Shown here one piece after another: positions 47,694 to 56,695 of a stretch of DNA of 64,000 bases. The stretch is taken from the NCBI RefSeq assembly GCF_014643535.1, contig NZ_BMJQ01000014.1, positions 149,299 to 213,298 on the forward strand, read 5' to 3'. A program made the position numbers and the translations under genes. Under the pieces are notes generated by a model. It was not told the origin of the DNA, did no database searches, and was given only the letters and a program-made list of their open reading frames with translations. How positions within the stretch are numbered: position 1 is the first letter of the stretch; every line of letters starts with the position of its first letter. Source of the stretch: Aliidongia dinghuensis (GTDB lineage Bacteria > Pseudomonadota > Alphaproteobacteria > ATCC43930 > CGMCC-115725).

Positions 47694-48266
47694 ATGCGCG
47701 GCACGGCGGAGGCGACGCGGCAGCGGCTCCTGGAGGCCGCCTACGACCTGTTCTATGCGGAGGGGTTCGGGCGCGTCGGGATCGACCGGGTCGCCGAGGC
47801 GGCGGGCGTCACCAAGCGCACGCTCTATTACCATTTCGACAGCAAGGACACGCTGCTCGCTGCCGTGCTCGACCATCAGCACGCGCTGGCCCTCAGCCGT
47901 ATCGCCGAATGGGCGGAACCGCTCGCGGCCGCCGATCTCGGCCAGTTCCTCGATGCGCTGTTCGCAGCACTCGAGCGCTGGTCGCGCGAGCGGCGCTGGA
48001 CCGGCGCCGGCATGACACGGCTCGTCATGGAACTGGCCGACCTGCCGGGCCACCCGGCGCGCGCCGTCGCGGCACGGCACAAGGCGGCGATCGAGGATTG
48101 GCTCACGACAGCGTTCGAACGCCATGGTGCGGCGGCGCCTCGCGCCGGCGCACGAACGGTCATGCTGCTGCTCGAAGGCACCCAGGCGATGATGCTGATC
48201 AGCGGCGACCGGAGCTACGCCGCGACCGCAGCGGCGGCGGCGCGGCGCATGATCCTCGGCACTTGA
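47694..48266 (+). CDS. TetR/AcrR-family regulator
   Basis: The product is 190 residues. The N-terminal helix-turn-helix reads GRVGIDRVAEAAGVTKRTLY followed by YHFDSKDTLL, the TetR signature. The C-terminal ligand domain is helical, of the group often written as TetR_C with Trp-rich ERWSRERRW. It is divergent from the enolase-superfamily gene, its likely target. Its stop is 6 bases from the convergent cckA stop. Confidence 0.9.
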   Translation: MRGTAEATRQRLLEAAYDLFYAEGFGRVGIDRVAEAAGVTKRTLYYHFDSKDTLLAAVLDHQHALALSRIAEWAEPLAAADLGQFLDALFAALERWSRERRWTGAGMTRLVMELADLPGHPARAVAARHKAAIEDWLTTAFERHGAAAPRAGARTVMLLLEGTQAMMLISGDRSYAATAAAAARRMILGT

Positions 48267-48272
48267 TCAGAC

Positions 48273-50786
48273 TCAGCCCTCGCCAAGATCGCCCATGATC
48301 TCCTTCACCTTGAAGGCGAGCTGCTTCAGCGAGAAGGGCTTGGCCAGGAAATGGATGCCGGCGTCGTCGCCGATGCGCTTGCGGAAGGTATCCTCGGTAT
48401 AGCCCGAAATGAACACGACCTTCATGTGGGGCCGGCTCTCGCGCACCTGCTTGATGAGCGTCGGCCCGTCCATGCGCGGCATCACCACGTCGGTCACGAT
48501 GAGGTCGATCGGCTCGGTGCCGTTCTGGATGATCTGCAACGCCTGCTCGCCGCTCTTCGCCTCGACCACCGTATAGCCCTTGTTGCGGAGCGCGCGGGCG
48601 CTGAACAGGCGCACCGGATCTTCGTCCTCGACCAGCAGGATCGTGCCGGCACCAGTGAGATCGCGCGGCGCCGCCACTTCGAGCGGATCGAGCGTCGACG
48701 CCGGTGGCGCCTCGCCTTCCTTGCGCTGATGACGCGGCAGATAGATCGAGAAGCGCGTGCCGACGCCGACGGTGCTGTCGACGAAGATGAAGCCGCCGGT
48801 CTGCTTGACGATGCCGTAGACGGTCGAGAGCCCGAGCCCGGTGCCCGAGCCCACCTCCTTGGTCGAGAAGAACGGCTCGAAGATGCGCGCCATGATCTCG
48901 CGCGGAATGCCGGTGCCGTTGTCAGTCACCTCGATCAGCACGTAGGAGCCGGCGGGCATGATCTCGAGCTCGCGCTGGATCGGCTGCGCCTGCTCGACGT
49001 TCGAGGTCTTGATCACGAGCGTGCCACCCCCCGGCATGGCGTCGCGCGCGTTGACCGCGAGATTGATGATCACCTGCTCGAGCTGGCCCTGGTCGACGCG
49101 GACCATGCCGAGATTGCGGCCCTGGACCATCTTGAGCTCGACATTCTCGCCGAGGAGCCGGTTCAGGAGGTGGCTCAATTCGCTCAGCACGTCGCCGATG
49201 TCGATGATGCGCGGCTGCAGCGTCTGCTGGCGCGAGAAGGCCAAGAGCTGCCGCACCAGGTTGGCGGCGCGGTTCGCGTTCTGCTTGATCTGCATGATGT
49301 CGGCGAAGGACTGGTCGCCCGGCCGGAACCTCAGCAGCAGCAGGTCGCAGAAGCCGATCATCGCGGTCAAGAGGTTGTTGAAGTCGTGGGCGACGCCGCC
49401 GGCGAGCTGACCCACCGCCTGCATCTTCTGCGACTGCGCGAATTGCAGCTCGAGATTCTTCTGCTCGGTCAGATCGATGAAATGCAGAATCAGGCCGGCG
49501 ATGCTGCCCTCGGTCGTGTCGAGCCGGCTCGCAAACAGGGCCAGCGTCTTGTTGCCGCGCCCCGTGCGCACGCGCAGCTCGAGCGGTCGGTCCAAGGCCG
49601 TGCCCTTGACGATCTGCGCCAGCCGCTCGCCGGCCGGCACCTGGTCGTCTTCGATCACGAACTCCATCAGGTTGCGCCCGGCCAGCTGCTGCTCTTCCGT
49701 CAGCAGCAGCCTTTCGAGCGCCGGATTCGTCTCCTTGAACCGCGCGTGCGTGTCGATGAGCGCGATGCCGACGGGTGCGATCTCGAAGAAGCGCTGGAAG
49801 CGCTGGCGCGCCCGCACGAGCGCCTCCTCGCGCGCCCGGTCCGGCGCCAGGTCGCGCACGACCGAGCAGGTGCGCCGGCTGGGGCCGCTGCCCTCGATCG
49901 TCTGGCTGATCGCGGCGTAGGTGAGCCGCCCCTGCCGGCCCGCCAGAATCACCTCGCGGCCCTCGCCCGGCGCCTGCGGGTCGAACGGCACGCGCGTCGC
50001 GTCGTCGGATGCCACCAGGAAATCCTCGATCCGCGCGCGCTCGTTGATGAGCTGCTCCGGCGAGGCGCCGAGCCAGCCGGCCAACGTCTCGTTGATCATG
50101 AGGAACCGGCCGGTCTCGTCGATCGAATAAAGCCCGAACGGCACGCCGTCGAAGAATTCGAACAGCATGGTCCGGCCGGCCTCGATCACGCCGCGCAGCT
50201 GGCGCTTGTCGGTAATATCGACGAGCTGCCAGACGGCACCGCCGCGGACCGAGGCGATCGGCGCCACCGTCACCTCGAACCAGCCGACGCGGCCGTCGAG
50301 GAACCGCGCCCGGAGCTCCGCATGGGCGGTGCCACCGACGCGCGCCTGGGTCCGGAGCCGGTTGAGCTCGCGCTCGACCTCCTCCTCGTCCTCGGCGCCG
50401 TCGAGGAAGGCCTGCAGCGGCGAGCGCCCGCCGGAGAAGCGGGCGACATAGGCGGCATTGGCGAAGCCGATGACGCCCTGTGGATCGGTCACGAACGCCG
50501 CGTCCGGCAGCGCCTCGAGCGCCTGGCGCGCAAGCGATGCCATGCGGCCCGCCGCGGCCAGGCGCGCGCCCAGCACCGCCAGCGTGACGAAGGCCAGCAT
50601 CGCCACCAGATCGATCGCGAGCGTCGCGTCGAACGCGATCGACCCTGCCGGCAGCTGCGTGCCCAGCCAGGCGCCGAGCGCCAGGCTCGTGGCGGACGCG
50701 ACCAGGCCCGACACCAGAAGCGGCTTCACGCCGCGCGTCGGCAGCCGCCGCCCGCCTTCCTCCGCCCGATCGGCTTCTAGAACCAT
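48273..50786 (-). CDS. cckA: CckA-type hybrid sensor histidine kinase
   Basis: The product is about 837 residues. Two transmembrane helices lie near the N-terminus (about residues 25-75), then three PAS-like domains, then the HisKA domain with His467 in GGVAHDFNNLL, an HATPase domain (NLAVNARDAMPGGG, GTGLGLSTVYGIV), and a C-terminal receiver with Asp766 in VTDVVMP. This is the CckA order; in alphaproteobacteria CckA signals through ChpT to CtrA to control cell cycle and motility. It lies 38 bases after fliR on the same strand. Confidence 0.9.
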   Translation of the reverse strand: MVLEADRAEEGGRRLPTRGVKPLLVSGLVASATSLALGAWLGTQLPAGSIAFDATLAIDLVAMLAFVTLAVLGARLAAAGRMASLARQALEALPDAAFVTDPQGVIGFANAAYVARFSGGRSPLQAFLDGAEDEEEVERELNRLRTQARVGGTAHAELRARFLDGRVGWFEVTVAPIASVRGGAVWQLVDITDKRQLRGVIEAGRTMLFEFFDGVPFGLYSIDETGRFLMINETLAGWLGASPEQLINERARIEDFLVASDDATRVPFDPQAPGEGREVILAGRQGRLTYAAISQTIEGSGPSRRTCSVVRDLAPDRAREEALVRARQRFQRFFEIAPVGIALIDTHARFKETNPALERLLLTEEQQLAGRNLMEFVIEDDQVPAGERLAQIVKGTALDRPLELRVRTGRGNKTLALFASRLDTTEGSIAGLILHFIDLTEQKNLELQFAQSQKMQAVGQLAGGVAHDFNNLLTAMIGFCDLLLLRFRPGDQSFADIMQIKQNANRAANLVRQLLAFSRQQTLQPRIIDIGDVLSELSHLLNRLLGENVELKMVQGRNLGMVRVDQGQLEQVIINLAVNARDAMPGGGTLVIKTSNVEQAQPIQRELEIMPAGSYVLIEVTDNGTGIPREIMARIFEPFFSTKEVGSGTGLGLSTVYGIVKQTGGFIFVDSTVGVGTRFSIYLPRHQRKEGEAPPASTLDPLEVAAPRDLTGAGTILLVEDEDPVRLFSARALRNKGYTVVEAKSGEQALQIIQNGTEPIDLIVTDVVMPRMDGPTLIKQVRESRPHMKVVFISGYTEDTFRKRIGDDAGIHFLAKPFSLKQLAFKVKEIMGDLGEG

Positions 50787-50824
50787 GGCCGCACTCTTGA
50801 TCGTCTCCTGCTTTTCGTCATCGC

Positions 50825-51607
50825 TCAGCCGGGGTGGGTGATGCTGGTCAGTACATCGACATACTGGCCCAGGAACCAATAGAGCAATGGCGGCAAGGTC
50901 AGGCCGATGATGACCAGGCCGCCCAGCACCTGCAGCGGCAGGCCGATATAGAAGACCTGCAGCTGCGGCATGATCTTCGAGATCAGCCCCTGCGCCACAT
51001 GGAACACCGTGCCGATGATGAGGAACGGGGCCGCAAGCTCGACGCTGATGAGGAAGCCGCGCGCGACCAGATGCGCCATGGCGTTCGACAAGTCGGCGAA
51101 CGGCGGTACGCCGCCCGCAGGGAAGGCCGCATAGCTGTCGACGATCGAGCGGATCAGGATATGATCGACACCCGTGACGAAAATCAGCACGACCGCCATG
51201 GCGGACAGCAGGCTCGCCGGCAGCGTCTCGGGCGAGGTCTGGCCGGGATTGAACGTGATGGCGCTCGCGAGCGACGTCTGCATGGCGATGATGGCGCCGC
51301 CGGTCTCGAGCGAGGCCAACAGCACCCGGGCCATGAGCCCCAAGAAGCTGCCGATGAAGATCTCGTCGAACATGAGCGCGAACATGCGCAGGACATTCTG
51401 CGGCTCCGCCGGCACGCCGTAGTCCGCCTGAATGACCGGCGTCACCGCTGCGCTGATCGCGGCCGCGACCACCAGGCGCGCGCGCACGTTGACATAGGCG
51501 TCGCCGAAGCCCGGCAGGAAGCCGACCGCCGCCGCCATCCGGCAGAACACCAGGAAGAAGGTCCAGACGACGGCCGGGACCAGTTGCTCCAGCGAATAGG
51601 TCGTCAT
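50825..51607 (-). CDS. fliR: FliR, flagellar export gate
   Basis: The product is 260 residues with several long hydrophobic helices. It shows the family segments FCRMAAAVGFLPGFGD and the C-terminal LPPLLYWFLGQY. FliR forms the export gate in the flagellar basal body with FliP and FliQ. It follows fliQ by 43 bases. flhB, which usually comes next, is absent; cckA follows directly. Confidence 0.94.
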   Translation of the reverse strand: MTTYSLEQLVPAVVWTFFLVFCRMAAAVGFLPGFGDAYVNVRARLVVAAAISAAVTPVIQADYGVPAEPQNVLRMFALMFDEIFIGSFLGLMARVLLASLETGGAIIAMQTSLASAITFNPGQTSPETLPASLLSAMAVVLIFVTGVDHILIRSIVDSYAAFPAGGVPPFADLSNAMAHLVARGFLISVELAAPFLIIGTVFHVAQGLISKIMPQLQVFYIGLPLQVLGGLVIIGLTLPPLLYWFLGQYVDVLTSITHPG

Positions 51608-51650
51608 CGCCTAGGTCACCATGGCCCGTGTCATCATGCCAGGCACGGGG

Positions 51651-51917
51651 CTATTGGATGGCGATGATGCGGTCGGCGAGCGAACGGGCGAAGGTTTCGA
51701 GCGTGCCCAGCATGAACGGCATCAGGAGCAGGACCGACAGGAAGATCACGATGATCTTCGGCACGAAGGTCAGCGTCTGCTCCTGGATCTGGGTCAGCGC
51801 CTGGAACACCGAAATGGCGATGCCGACGACGAGGGCAGCCAGCATGGGGCCGCCGGCGATCTTGAGCGCGGCGAAGATCGCCTCGCGGGCGACGTCGATG
51901 ATCTCGGTTTCGTTCAT
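51651..51917 (-). CDS. fliQ: FliQ, flagellar export gate
   Basis: The product is 88 residues with two hydrophobic helices (MLAALVVGIAISVFQALTQI and IIVIFLSVLLLMPFML), the standard FliQ size and layout, including the conserved QALTQIQEQTLTFVPK. It is a gate subunit of the flagellar type III export apparatus. It starts 6 bases after the fliE stop. Confidence 0.95.
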   Translation of the reverse strand: MNETEIIDVAREAIFAALKIAGGPMLAALVVGIAISVFQALTQIQEQTLTFVPKIIVIFLSVLLLMPFMLGTLETFARSLADRIIAIQ

Positions 51918-51923
51918 GACCGA

Positions 51924-52229
51924 TCAGACGGTCATGTGCAGAATTTCCTGATAGGCGGAGACGACCTTGTCGCGCACCGCGACGACGGTCTGCAGGGTGA
52001 CATCTGCGTTGGTCACGGCGGCCACGACGCTGTTGATGTCGGCATGGCCGGCGACGGCCTGCATGCTCGCGATCTCGCCGCCCTTCTGCGCGTCGACGGC
52101 GCTTTCGAGAGCGTTCTTCAAGAGGTCGCCGAAGCCGCCACCGCCCTGCGACGCCGCCCCCTGCGGTTGCGTCAGCGTCTTGGCGGCATTGGCATAGGCG
52201 GCAGCGCCGGCGGCGACATTGATCGTCAT
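51924..52229 (-). CDS. fliE: FliE, hook-basal body junction protein
   Basis: The product is 101 residues. The family core is visible in FGDLLKNALESAVDAQK and the C-terminal AVRDKVVSAYQEILHMTV. FliE links the MS ring to the rod. The ATG at 52229 begins MTINVAAG. It is 53 bases after flgC and 6 before fliQ. Confidence 0.93.
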   Translation of the reverse strand: MTINVAAGAAAYANAAKTLTQPQGAASQGGGGFGDLLKNALESAVDAQKGGEIASMQAVAGHADINSVVAAVTNADVTLQTVVAVRDKVVSAYQEILHMTV

Positions 52230-52282
52230 GGTCCTGGTTCCTCGGCGGCGGAGCCGCGCATGCAACGAAGGGTTAGGATCCC

Positions 52283-52696
52283 TTAGCTGCGCAGCAGGTC
52301 GATTGCACGCGAAATCATGGTGTTCGTCGCGTCGATCACGTCGACGTTGGCCTGGTAGCTGCGTTGAGCTTCGCGCAAATCGCTCATTTCGACCAGCGGG
52401 TTGACGTTCGGCATGCGCACGTAGCCGTTGCCGTCGGCCGCCGGATGCCCCGGCATGTACTTGAGCTCGAACGGTGCGGCGTCGGGCACGATCCGGTCGA
52501 CCTTGACGGTGTCGGCGCCGGTCGCGCGGTCGAGCACGTTCTTGAAGGTGACAAGCTTGCGGCGATAGGGATCGGCGCCGGGAGAGGCCGCCGTCGAATT
52601 GGCGTTGGCGATATTCTCGGAAATCGTGCGCAGGCGCAGGGTCTGCGCCGCCATCGCCGACGCCGCAGTCTTCAGGGTATCATCGAAGCTCGACAT
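52283..52696 (-). CDS. flgC: FlgC, proximal rod protein
   Basis: The product is 137 residues. The rod-protein N-terminal motif (LRLRTISENIANANST) and the C-terminal MSDLREAQRSYQANVDVIDA segment are both intact. FlgC assembles the proximal rod with FlgB and FlgF. It follows flgB by 33 bases. Confidence 0.95.
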   Translation of the reverse strand: MSSFDDTLKTAASAMAAQTLRLRTISENIANANSTAASPGADPYRRKLVTFKNVLDRATGADTVKVDRIVPDAAPFELKYMPGHPAADGNGYVRMPNVNPLVEMSDLREAQRSYQANVDVIDATNTMISRAIDLLRS

Positions 52697-52729
52697 GCCT
52701 GCACCTTCCAGCGGAACCCGGTTGTCGCG

Positions 52730-53149
52730 TTACGACCCGGTCCGACCGATCGCGGTCTTAATCAGACCCACCTGCTTCTTATACAGATTCGTCATCAGCT
52801 GGTAGTCCGACGCGGTCTCGGACACCTTCATCATCTCGTCCTCGAGCGAGACCGTATTGCCGTTGATCTCGCGGTCGGTCGTGATCTTCTCGATTTCCGG
52901 CTGCAGCTTCGCCGCCGCCTCGGTGCCGACCAGGTGATGCGGGTCGGTCGTGACCGGCGCCAGCTTGGGCGTGGCCTGGTGGGTCACCTCGGCCAGTTCC
53001 TTGCGGAAGTCCAGCGGGCGAAGATCCGACGCCTTGAAGCCCGGCGTGTCGGCATTGCCGACGTTTTCGGACACGACCTTCTGCCGCGCCGTCAGCCAGT
53101 TCATCTTCTTCGTCAGCGCTGCGAGCAGCGGCAGGTTGTTGAGGTCCAT
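52730..53149 (-). CDS. flgB: FlgB, proximal rod protein
   Basis: The product is about 139 residues. The N-terminal rod motif NVGNADTPGFKASDLRP is intact, and the C-terminal helix carries EDEMMKVSETASDYQLMTNL. It is the first gene of the flgB-flgC-fliE-fliQ-fliR run. The ATG at 53149 (MDLNNLPLL) fits family starts; an ATG at 53191 would add 14 residues. A CtrA-like site lies upstream. Confidence 0.94.
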   Translation of the reverse strand: MDLNNLPLLAALTKKMNWLTARQKVVSENVGNADTPGFKASDLRPLDFRKELAEVTHQATPKLAPVTTDPHHLVGTEAAAKLQPEIEKITTDREINGNTVSLEDEMMKVSETASDYQLMTNLYKKQVGLIKTAIGRTGS

Positions 53150-53204
53150 CGGACCCTGAGCCTCGTCCAAATTTTTGGGCCGTTGCAGCATGCCGGACGT
53201 CTCA

Positions 53205-53219
53205 TTACCAACGGGTTAA
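53205..53219 (-). promoter_or_regulatory. CtrA-like site upstream of flgB
   Basis: On the minus strand the sequence is TTAA-CCCGTTG-GTAA, one base from the TTAA-N7-TTAA CtrA consensus. It lies about 55-70 bases before the flgB start. CckA, the top of the CtrA phosphorelay, is encoded at the end of the same gene run. A single near-match can be chance. Confidence 0.35.
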
Positions 53220-53221
53220 GC

Positions 53222-53250
53222 CCCGGACGGTCCCGCATCGACCGTCCGGG
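53222..53250 (-). terminator. Strong hairpin after the prolyl oligopeptidase gene
   Basis: An exact 11-base stem, CCCGGACGGTC (53222-53232) with GACCGTCCGGG (53240-53250), has a 7-base loop. It starts 16 bases after the peptidase stop. No T run follows on the minus strand, so it may be a weak or factor-aided terminator insulating the flagellar operon. Confidence 0.6.
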
Positions 53251-53265
53251 CCCCACCCCACGCCG

Positions 53266-55458
53266 CTATTTCGCCTTCGGCTGATAGGCCTTGAGGCCCA
53301 TCTGCCAGAACATGAAGGCGAACTTGTCGGCGAGCTCCTTGTTGCGCTGGATGCGCGTCGAGCCGATGCCGTGGCCGGCGTCATAATCGACGCGCAGCAG
53401 GATGGGCCGGCCGCTCGTGCTCGCCGCCTGCAGGGTCGCCGCCATCTTGGCCGACTCGTAGGACGGCACGCGCGGATCGTTGATGCCCGTCGTCAGCAGC
53501 ACCGCCGGATAGGGCGTGCCGGGCTTGACGTTGTGCATCGCGTCCATGGCGAGGAGCCCCTTGAACCCGTCCTCGGTCGCAACCGAGCCGAATTCCGGGA
53601 CGTTCGGCGGCCCGTTCTCGCTGAACTCGCCCCGGAGCGCGTTCGAGACGCCGACCTCGTCGATCACGACCCGGAACAGATCCGGCCGCGCATTCATCGC
53701 GCCGCCGACCAGGATGCCGCCGGCGCTGCCGCCGTCGATCGCGAGCGTCGCCGGCGTCGCCCAGCCCTTGTCGACGAGATACTGGGCGCAGGCGATGAGG
53801 TCGGCCCAGCTGTTGGGCTTCGTCGCCTTCTTGCCGGCCTGATGCCAGTCCTCGCCATATTCGCCGCCGCCGCGCACATGGCAGATCGCCCAGATGCCGC
53901 CATGCTCCATGAGCGGGAACCAGCGCGGCGCGAACACCGGCGTCTCCGAGATGCCGTAGGCGCCGTAGCCCCAGATGAGCGTCGGATGCTTGCCGTCAGG
54001 CTTCGCGTTCTTCTGGCGCACGATCGACAGCGGCACCTCGGTGCCGTCGGCGCTCTTCACCTTGAGTTCCTCGCCGACATAGCCCTTGGTGTCGACCGGC
54101 GATGGCGCCAGGAGACCCGTGTCGACGATCTTGCTGTCTTTCGGATCATAAGTGACCCAGGCCTGCGAATGGACCCAGCCCTCGACGCTGAACAGCGCGC
54201 CCGGGGTGCGCGTGTCGGCGCTGAGCCCGTCGACCGTCGCACCGTCGTAGGGCAGCGGCATGTCCTGGACCTTGCCGGTGTCGTAGGGCAGCCGGCGCAG
54301 GCGGCTCGGGCCGCCGTCCATGTCCTGGACATAGAGCGCGTCAGCCGCGGTCGCGATGTTGGCGATCACGACGGTGCCGGTCGGCACGACCGTCTCGGCC
54401 TGGGCCAGATCCGGCTTCCTGATGTCGGTCTTCAGGATCTTGAAGCGCGGCGCGCCTTTGTGGCTGAGCAGGAACAGGTCGTGGCCGTGGAGCGCGGCAT
54501 TCGTCACCTCGTCGTCGGGCAATGCCACCTTGACCCAGGGCGTGTTGCCGTCCGTGACCTTGACGAGCGGCGCCTCGTAGAGCCCGATCTCGTTCTGCAC
54601 GCCATTCACGACCAGCCCCAGCGCGTAGTCGGAGCCAGGCGTCACCACGATCGACGGGAAGGCGATCGGGTCGATCTTGAGGCCCGTGTTGAGCCCGGTG
54701 CCGAGCACGGGCTTGTCGTTTTCCGGATCGGTGCCGACCACGTGCAGATAGGCCCGGCTGTCCTTCTCCTTCTCGGTGCCCGGGTCGTTCGGGCCCAGCT
54801 TTTTCAAGCGGTTGTAGAAGAACGCCTTGCCGTCCGGCAGCCAGGAGACGGAGGCGAAATTGGTCCGGTCGATCGTCTCGTCCAGGTCCTTGCCGGTCGC
54901 CACATCCATGATATGGAGCACGCTCTGCTCCGAGCCGCCTTCGGACAGGCCGTAGGCGACATATTTGCCGTCGAGCGACGGTTGGAAATGGTCGATCGAG
55001 ACGTGCTTGCCATCGGTCGAGAGCTTGGTCGGGTCGACCAGCACCTTGTCCTTGCCCTTCGCCCCCTGGCGCACGACGAGGGAGAAGTTGGCCGCCCCCG
55101 GTGCGCTCTTGCGATAGAAATAGGCATCGCCAACCTGGATGACGCCGATGACCTTCACGCTGGCGTTGTCGAGCGCCACGATCCGCTTCTCGAGCTCGGC
55201 GCGGCCCGGGATCTTGGCGAGGGCGGCATTGGTATAGTCGGCCTGGGCCTTCATGTAGGCCTGGAAATCCGGCGACTTCGCATCTTCCATCCAGCGATAG
55301 TCGTCAGTCACGGTGGTGCCGAAGAAATTCTCGACCACCGGCTTCTTGTCCGCGACCGGCTGACCCGGCGCCGCGATCGCCGCGGCCGACGCGAAGAGGG
55401 CGGCAAGACCCAAGGTCCAGCCGCCCCATGCGCCGCGAGTATCCTGCCGTAACGCCAT
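53266..55458 (-). CDS. Secreted prolyl oligopeptidase (S9A)
   Basis: The product is 730 residues. A signal peptide (residues 1 to about 30, AAAIAA-P) exports it to the periplasm. The N-terminal beta-propeller covers about residues 80-440, and the alpha/beta hydrolase domain carries Ser578 (GGSAGG), an Asp in GINDPRV and the His in DAGHGIG. It cuts short peptides after proline. It is followed by a hairpin before flgB. Confidence 0.93.
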   Translation of the reverse strand: MALRQDTRGAWGGWTLGLAALFASAAAIAAPGQPVADKKPVVENFFGTTVTDDYRWMEDAKSPDFQAYMKAQADYTNAALAKIPGRAELEKRIVALDNASVKVIGVIQVGDAYFYRKSAPGAANFSLVVRQGAKGKDKVLVDPTKLSTDGKHVSIDHFQPSLDGKYVAYGLSEGGSEQSVLHIMDVATGKDLDETIDRTNFASVSWLPDGKAFFYNRLKKLGPNDPGTEKEKDSRAYLHVVGTDPENDKPVLGTGLNTGLKIDPIAFPSIVVTPGSDYALGLVVNGVQNEIGLYEAPLVKVTDGNTPWVKVALPDDEVTNAALHGHDLFLLSHKGAPRFKILKTDIRKPDLAQAETVVPTGTVVIANIATAADALYVQDMDGGPSRLRRLPYDTGKVQDMPLPYDGATVDGLSADTRTPGALFSVEGWVHSQAWVTYDPKDSKIVDTGLLAPSPVDTKGYVGEELKVKSADGTEVPLSIVRQKNAKPDGKHPTLIWGYGAYGISETPVFAPRWFPLMEHGGIWAICHVRGGGEYGEDWHQAGKKATKPNSWADLIACAQYLVDKGWATPATLAIDGGSAGGILVGGAMNARPDLFRVVIDEVGVSNALRGEFSENGPPNVPEFGSVATEDGFKGLLAMDAMHNVKPGTPYPAVLLTTGINDPRVPSYESAKMAATLQAASTSGRPILLRVDYDAGHGIGSTRIQRNKELADKFAFMFWQMGLKAYQPKAK

Positions 55459-55539
55459 GCAACTGCCCCCTCTTTGAGGAATTCCGTTGCGGGCGACGCT
55501 AGCGCTTATTTGTCCCGAGGAACAGCCCGTCGCCGCTGC

Positions 55540-56640
55540 TCAGAGTTCGGCGTATTTCCCCTCATGCCATTGCCACACAACGAATCCAGCGCGGGTGATG
55601 TCACCCTTTTGATCGAACTTGATCTCGCCCGTGACCGTATCGAACGTCTCAGCATGCAGCACCTTCACCAGGTCGGCGAGCTTGGTCGATTTCGCCGCCT
55701 CGACCGCCTGCGCATAGATCTGGATCGTGGCATAGGCCTGCAGCGTGAAGCCCTCGGGCGGAGCGCCCTGCTTCTCGAATGCTTCAACGACCGCCTTCGC
55801 CGCCGGCCGCTTGCGCCAATCGGGCGCAAAGGTGAACAGCGTCCCCTCGCCGGCCGGGCCGGCGATCTGCCAGAACTCGAGCGCCGGCAGCGCCGAGTCC
55901 GAGACGAGCTGCGCCGTCAGCCCCTGCTCGCGCGCCTGGCGGATGATGAGCGCTGCCTCCTTCTGATAGCCGCCGAAGAAGATCGCTTCGACTTTCGCTT
56001 GCTTCAGCTTCGAGACGAGCGCCGTGAAATCCTGGTCGCCCGCGGTGATCGACTCGTCGATCACCTCCTTGACGCCGGCCGCGTTCAGCGCCTTGCGCGT
56101 CTCGTCGGCGATGCCTTTGCCGTAGGCCGACTTGTCGTCGATGATCGCGACGGGCTTGTCCTTGAAACGGGCGACGAGATAGGCGCCGGCGACCTGGCCC
56201 TGCTGATCGTCGCGGCCGCAGGCGCGATAGACGTTGGTCCAGCCCTTCTTGAACGCGTCCTCGGTCAAGGCCGCCGCGGTCGAGGCCGGCGAGATCTGCA
56301 GGATGCCGGCCTCGTTGTAGATCGCCGAGGCCGGGATCGACGAGCCGGAGCAGAAATGGCCGGCGACGAAGGCGATGTCCTTGCTTGCCAGCTGGTTGGC
56401 GACGGCGACCGCCTGCTTCGGGTCGCAGGCGTCGTCGGCCACGGTCAGCACCAGCTTCTGCCCGAGCACGCCGCCCTTGGCATTGATATCGGCGACCGCC
56501 TGCTCGGCGCCGCGCTTCAGCTGCTCGCCGAACGCGGCGTTGGCGCCGGTCAGCGGCCCGACCAGCGCTATCGGAATGTCGGCCTTGGCGGTACCACCGG
56601 CGGCGAGCGCCATGGTCAAGGCAGCAAGAAACTTTCGCAT
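55540..56640 (-). CDS. Branched-chain-amino-acid-type ABC substrate-binding protein
   Basis: The product is 366 residues. A signal peptide ends near residue 20 (TAKA-D), followed by the LivJ-type fold starting IPIALVGPLTGANAAFGEQ, with VAGHFCSGSSIPAS and IIDDKSAYGKGIA in the ligand cleft region. A GAAAGGATC RBS precedes the ATG at 56640. No livHMGF genes are adjacent, so the permease must be elsewhere. It shares strand and neighbourhood with a DUF1445 protein and a LysR regulator. Confidence 0.9.
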   Translation of the reverse strand: MRKFLAALTMALAAGGTAKADIPIALVGPLTGANAAFGEQLKRGAEQAVADINAKGGVLGQKLVLTVADDACDPKQAVAVANQLASKDIAFVAGHFCSGSSIPASAIYNEAGILQISPASTAAALTEDAFKKGWTNVYRACGRDDQQGQVAGAYLVARFKDKPVAIIDDKSAYGKGIADETRKALNAAGVKEVIDESITAGDQDFTALVSKLKQAKVEAIFFGGYQKEAALIIRQAREQGLTAQLVSDSALPALEFWQIAGPAGEGTLFTFAPDWRKRPAAKAVVEAFEKQGAPPEGFTLQAYATIQIYAQAVEAAKSTKLADLVKVLHAETFDTVTGEIKFDQKGDITRAGFVVWQWHEGKYAEL

Positions 56641-56695
56641 CGTCCCAGATCCTTTCGTGAAGCCGACGTAACCGCCCCGTCCTTTTATCCGGCCG

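Noticed and set aside
53150..53260. Sigma-54 promoter for the flgB operon
   Set aside because: I found no GG-N10-GC pair with good flanks in the leader; the CtrA-like site is the better, though weak, candidate.
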